From: JAWXCE01 sp034440495
GTDB lineage: Bacteria; Pseudomonadota; Alphaproteobacteria; Rhizobiales; Rhodomicrobiaceae
DNA: 64,000 nt
Direction: 5' to 3'
NCBI GenBank assembly: GCA_034440495.1
Contig: JAWXCE010000042.1
Location: forward strand, 62,001 to 126,000
Shown: in pieces, positions 63,528 through 64,000 of the stretch
How positions within the stretch are numbered: position 1 is the first letter of the stretch
Layout of the letters: each line of letters opens with the position of its first letter
Program-made: the position numbers and the translations under genes
The notes under the pieces: generated by a model
Databases searched by the model: none
Told to the model about the DNA's origin: nothing
The model's input: the letters and a program-made list of their open reading frames with translations, nothing else

Positions 63528-63881
63528 TCAGAAACGGTGTTTCAGCGTGCCACGAATGATAACGTCATCGTTTTTGGGCGCGCTTTCAGCCGCTTCTTCA
63601 GAATTTGCCCCGTACAGCAAATCCAGCCCGAAATCCAGTTTTGGCAAAACACCGATAGATCCGACGCCTGGAATGTTGATTTCCGTTTGACCATCGCTCA
63701 AAGCGGCGCCAGACGAGCCAGGCTCAATGGAGACACCTGAAACACCCTCGATTTGCGCAGAAGGCTGTGATCCCGGTTGTGCCACTGGCGGAGTCTCTGT
63801 CCACGCATTCGCGCTCAGCGTCGCTGCGAACAGCAACGTTGCGGATAACAAAAACCGAATGGAAGCTCTCGACCAAAACAT
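63528..63881 (-). CDS. Small exported hypothetical protein
   Basis: A 117-residue protein with a signal peptide (FLLSATLLFAATLSANAWTE), a Gly/Ser/Pro-rich middle and a C-terminal KNDDVIIRGTLKHRF ending in Phe, as in some outer-membrane-linked proteins. No family recognised. It lies just upstream of pcs. Confidence 0.6.
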   Translation of the reverse strand: MFWSRASIRFLLSATLLFAATLSANAWTETPPVAQPGSQPSAQIEGVSGVSIEPGSSGAALSDGQTEINIPGVGSIGVLPKLDFGLDLLYGANSEEAAESAPKNDDVIIRGTLKHRF

Positions 63882-64000
63882 GAAACCGCTCCTACCTCAC
63901 TAACTAAAGTGAGCGCTGGAGCAAGCGATTGCAAGTTTCTTGTATTTGGAGTTAATCAGTTGAAATATGTGTAGAATTTTCATGCTGCTCACTAGCGCGT

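Overview
The window reads as a chromosomal segment of an alphaproteobacterium, most likely of the order Hyphomicrobiales (Rhizobiales). Support comes from gene families and neighbourhoods seen directly: a Pcs-type phosphatidylcholine synthase, the argH-lptM-lysA-TIGR02302 block, ftsEX divergent from a zinc-ribbon protein and followed by ydcF-like and plsC genes, a two-domain cold-shock protein, and a glnB-glnA pair behind a sigma-54-type promoter. Base composition is moderately GC-rich, with clearly AT-richer patches at 1-400, 23.9-24.3 kb and 58.7-60.35 kb. The genus cannot be fixed from sequence alone. I see no rRNA, CRISPR array, transposase or phage block.

Layout. 0-3.4 kb: a phosphonate island (phnC, phnD and a divergent hexapeptide acetyltransferase) around an array of Pho-box-like repeats; no permease gene is present. 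3.4-8.1 kb: an Ldh_2-family dehydrogenase, then three small membrane proteins and a two-subunit sodium:solute symporter. 8.3-14.8 kb: a type 2 PHB depolymerase translationally coupled to a TPR protein, a secreted GH3 enzyme with a long disordered N-terminus, and nnr. 15-20.9 kb: arsenic redox genes (aioB, aioA, arsC) divergent from glnB-glnA. 20.9-27.9 kb: an ion channel, thioredoxin-like proteins, an unidentified structured transcript ending in a strong terminator, a DUF4846 protein, tRNA-Gln, a porin, a membrane-tethered J-domain protein and tRNA-Ser.

27.9-38.3 kb: argH, lptM, lysA, TIGR02302, a zinc-ribbon protein, ftsE, ftsX, a YdcF-like protein and plsC. 38.3-48.8 kb: crtB and crtY, an FMN-binding oxidase-like protein, a photolyase-like protein with its domains in reverse order, a trypsin-like protease, tRNA-Pro, a split spermidine-synthase/membrane module with a beta-propeller gene, a cold-shock protein, a small independent transcription unit and gloA. 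48.8-58.3 kb: a cytochrome b561-YceI fusion, tRNA-Glu, recJ, glpX, hom, an AlaC-like aminotransferase, a small lipoprotein and phaC. 60.7-64 kb: a nucleophile-less alpha/beta hydrolase, terC, pcs and a small exported protein.

The most unusual stretch is 58.38-60.74 kb. A DUF2281-type antitoxin/PIN-domain toxin pair has been split by about 1.8 kb of AT-rich DNA. Both halves of the antitoxin can still be read at the two edges. The insert carries the C-terminal end of an HlyD-type secretion adaptor, a HlyC-type toxin-activating acyltransferase interrupted by one stop codon, and two small genes of unknown function. The PIN toxin itself is intact. Also notable are two copies of a ~140-bp element with inverted ends (3269-3407 and 50224-50364) and two candidate small transcripts (22.5-22.9 kb and 48.17-48.36 kb).
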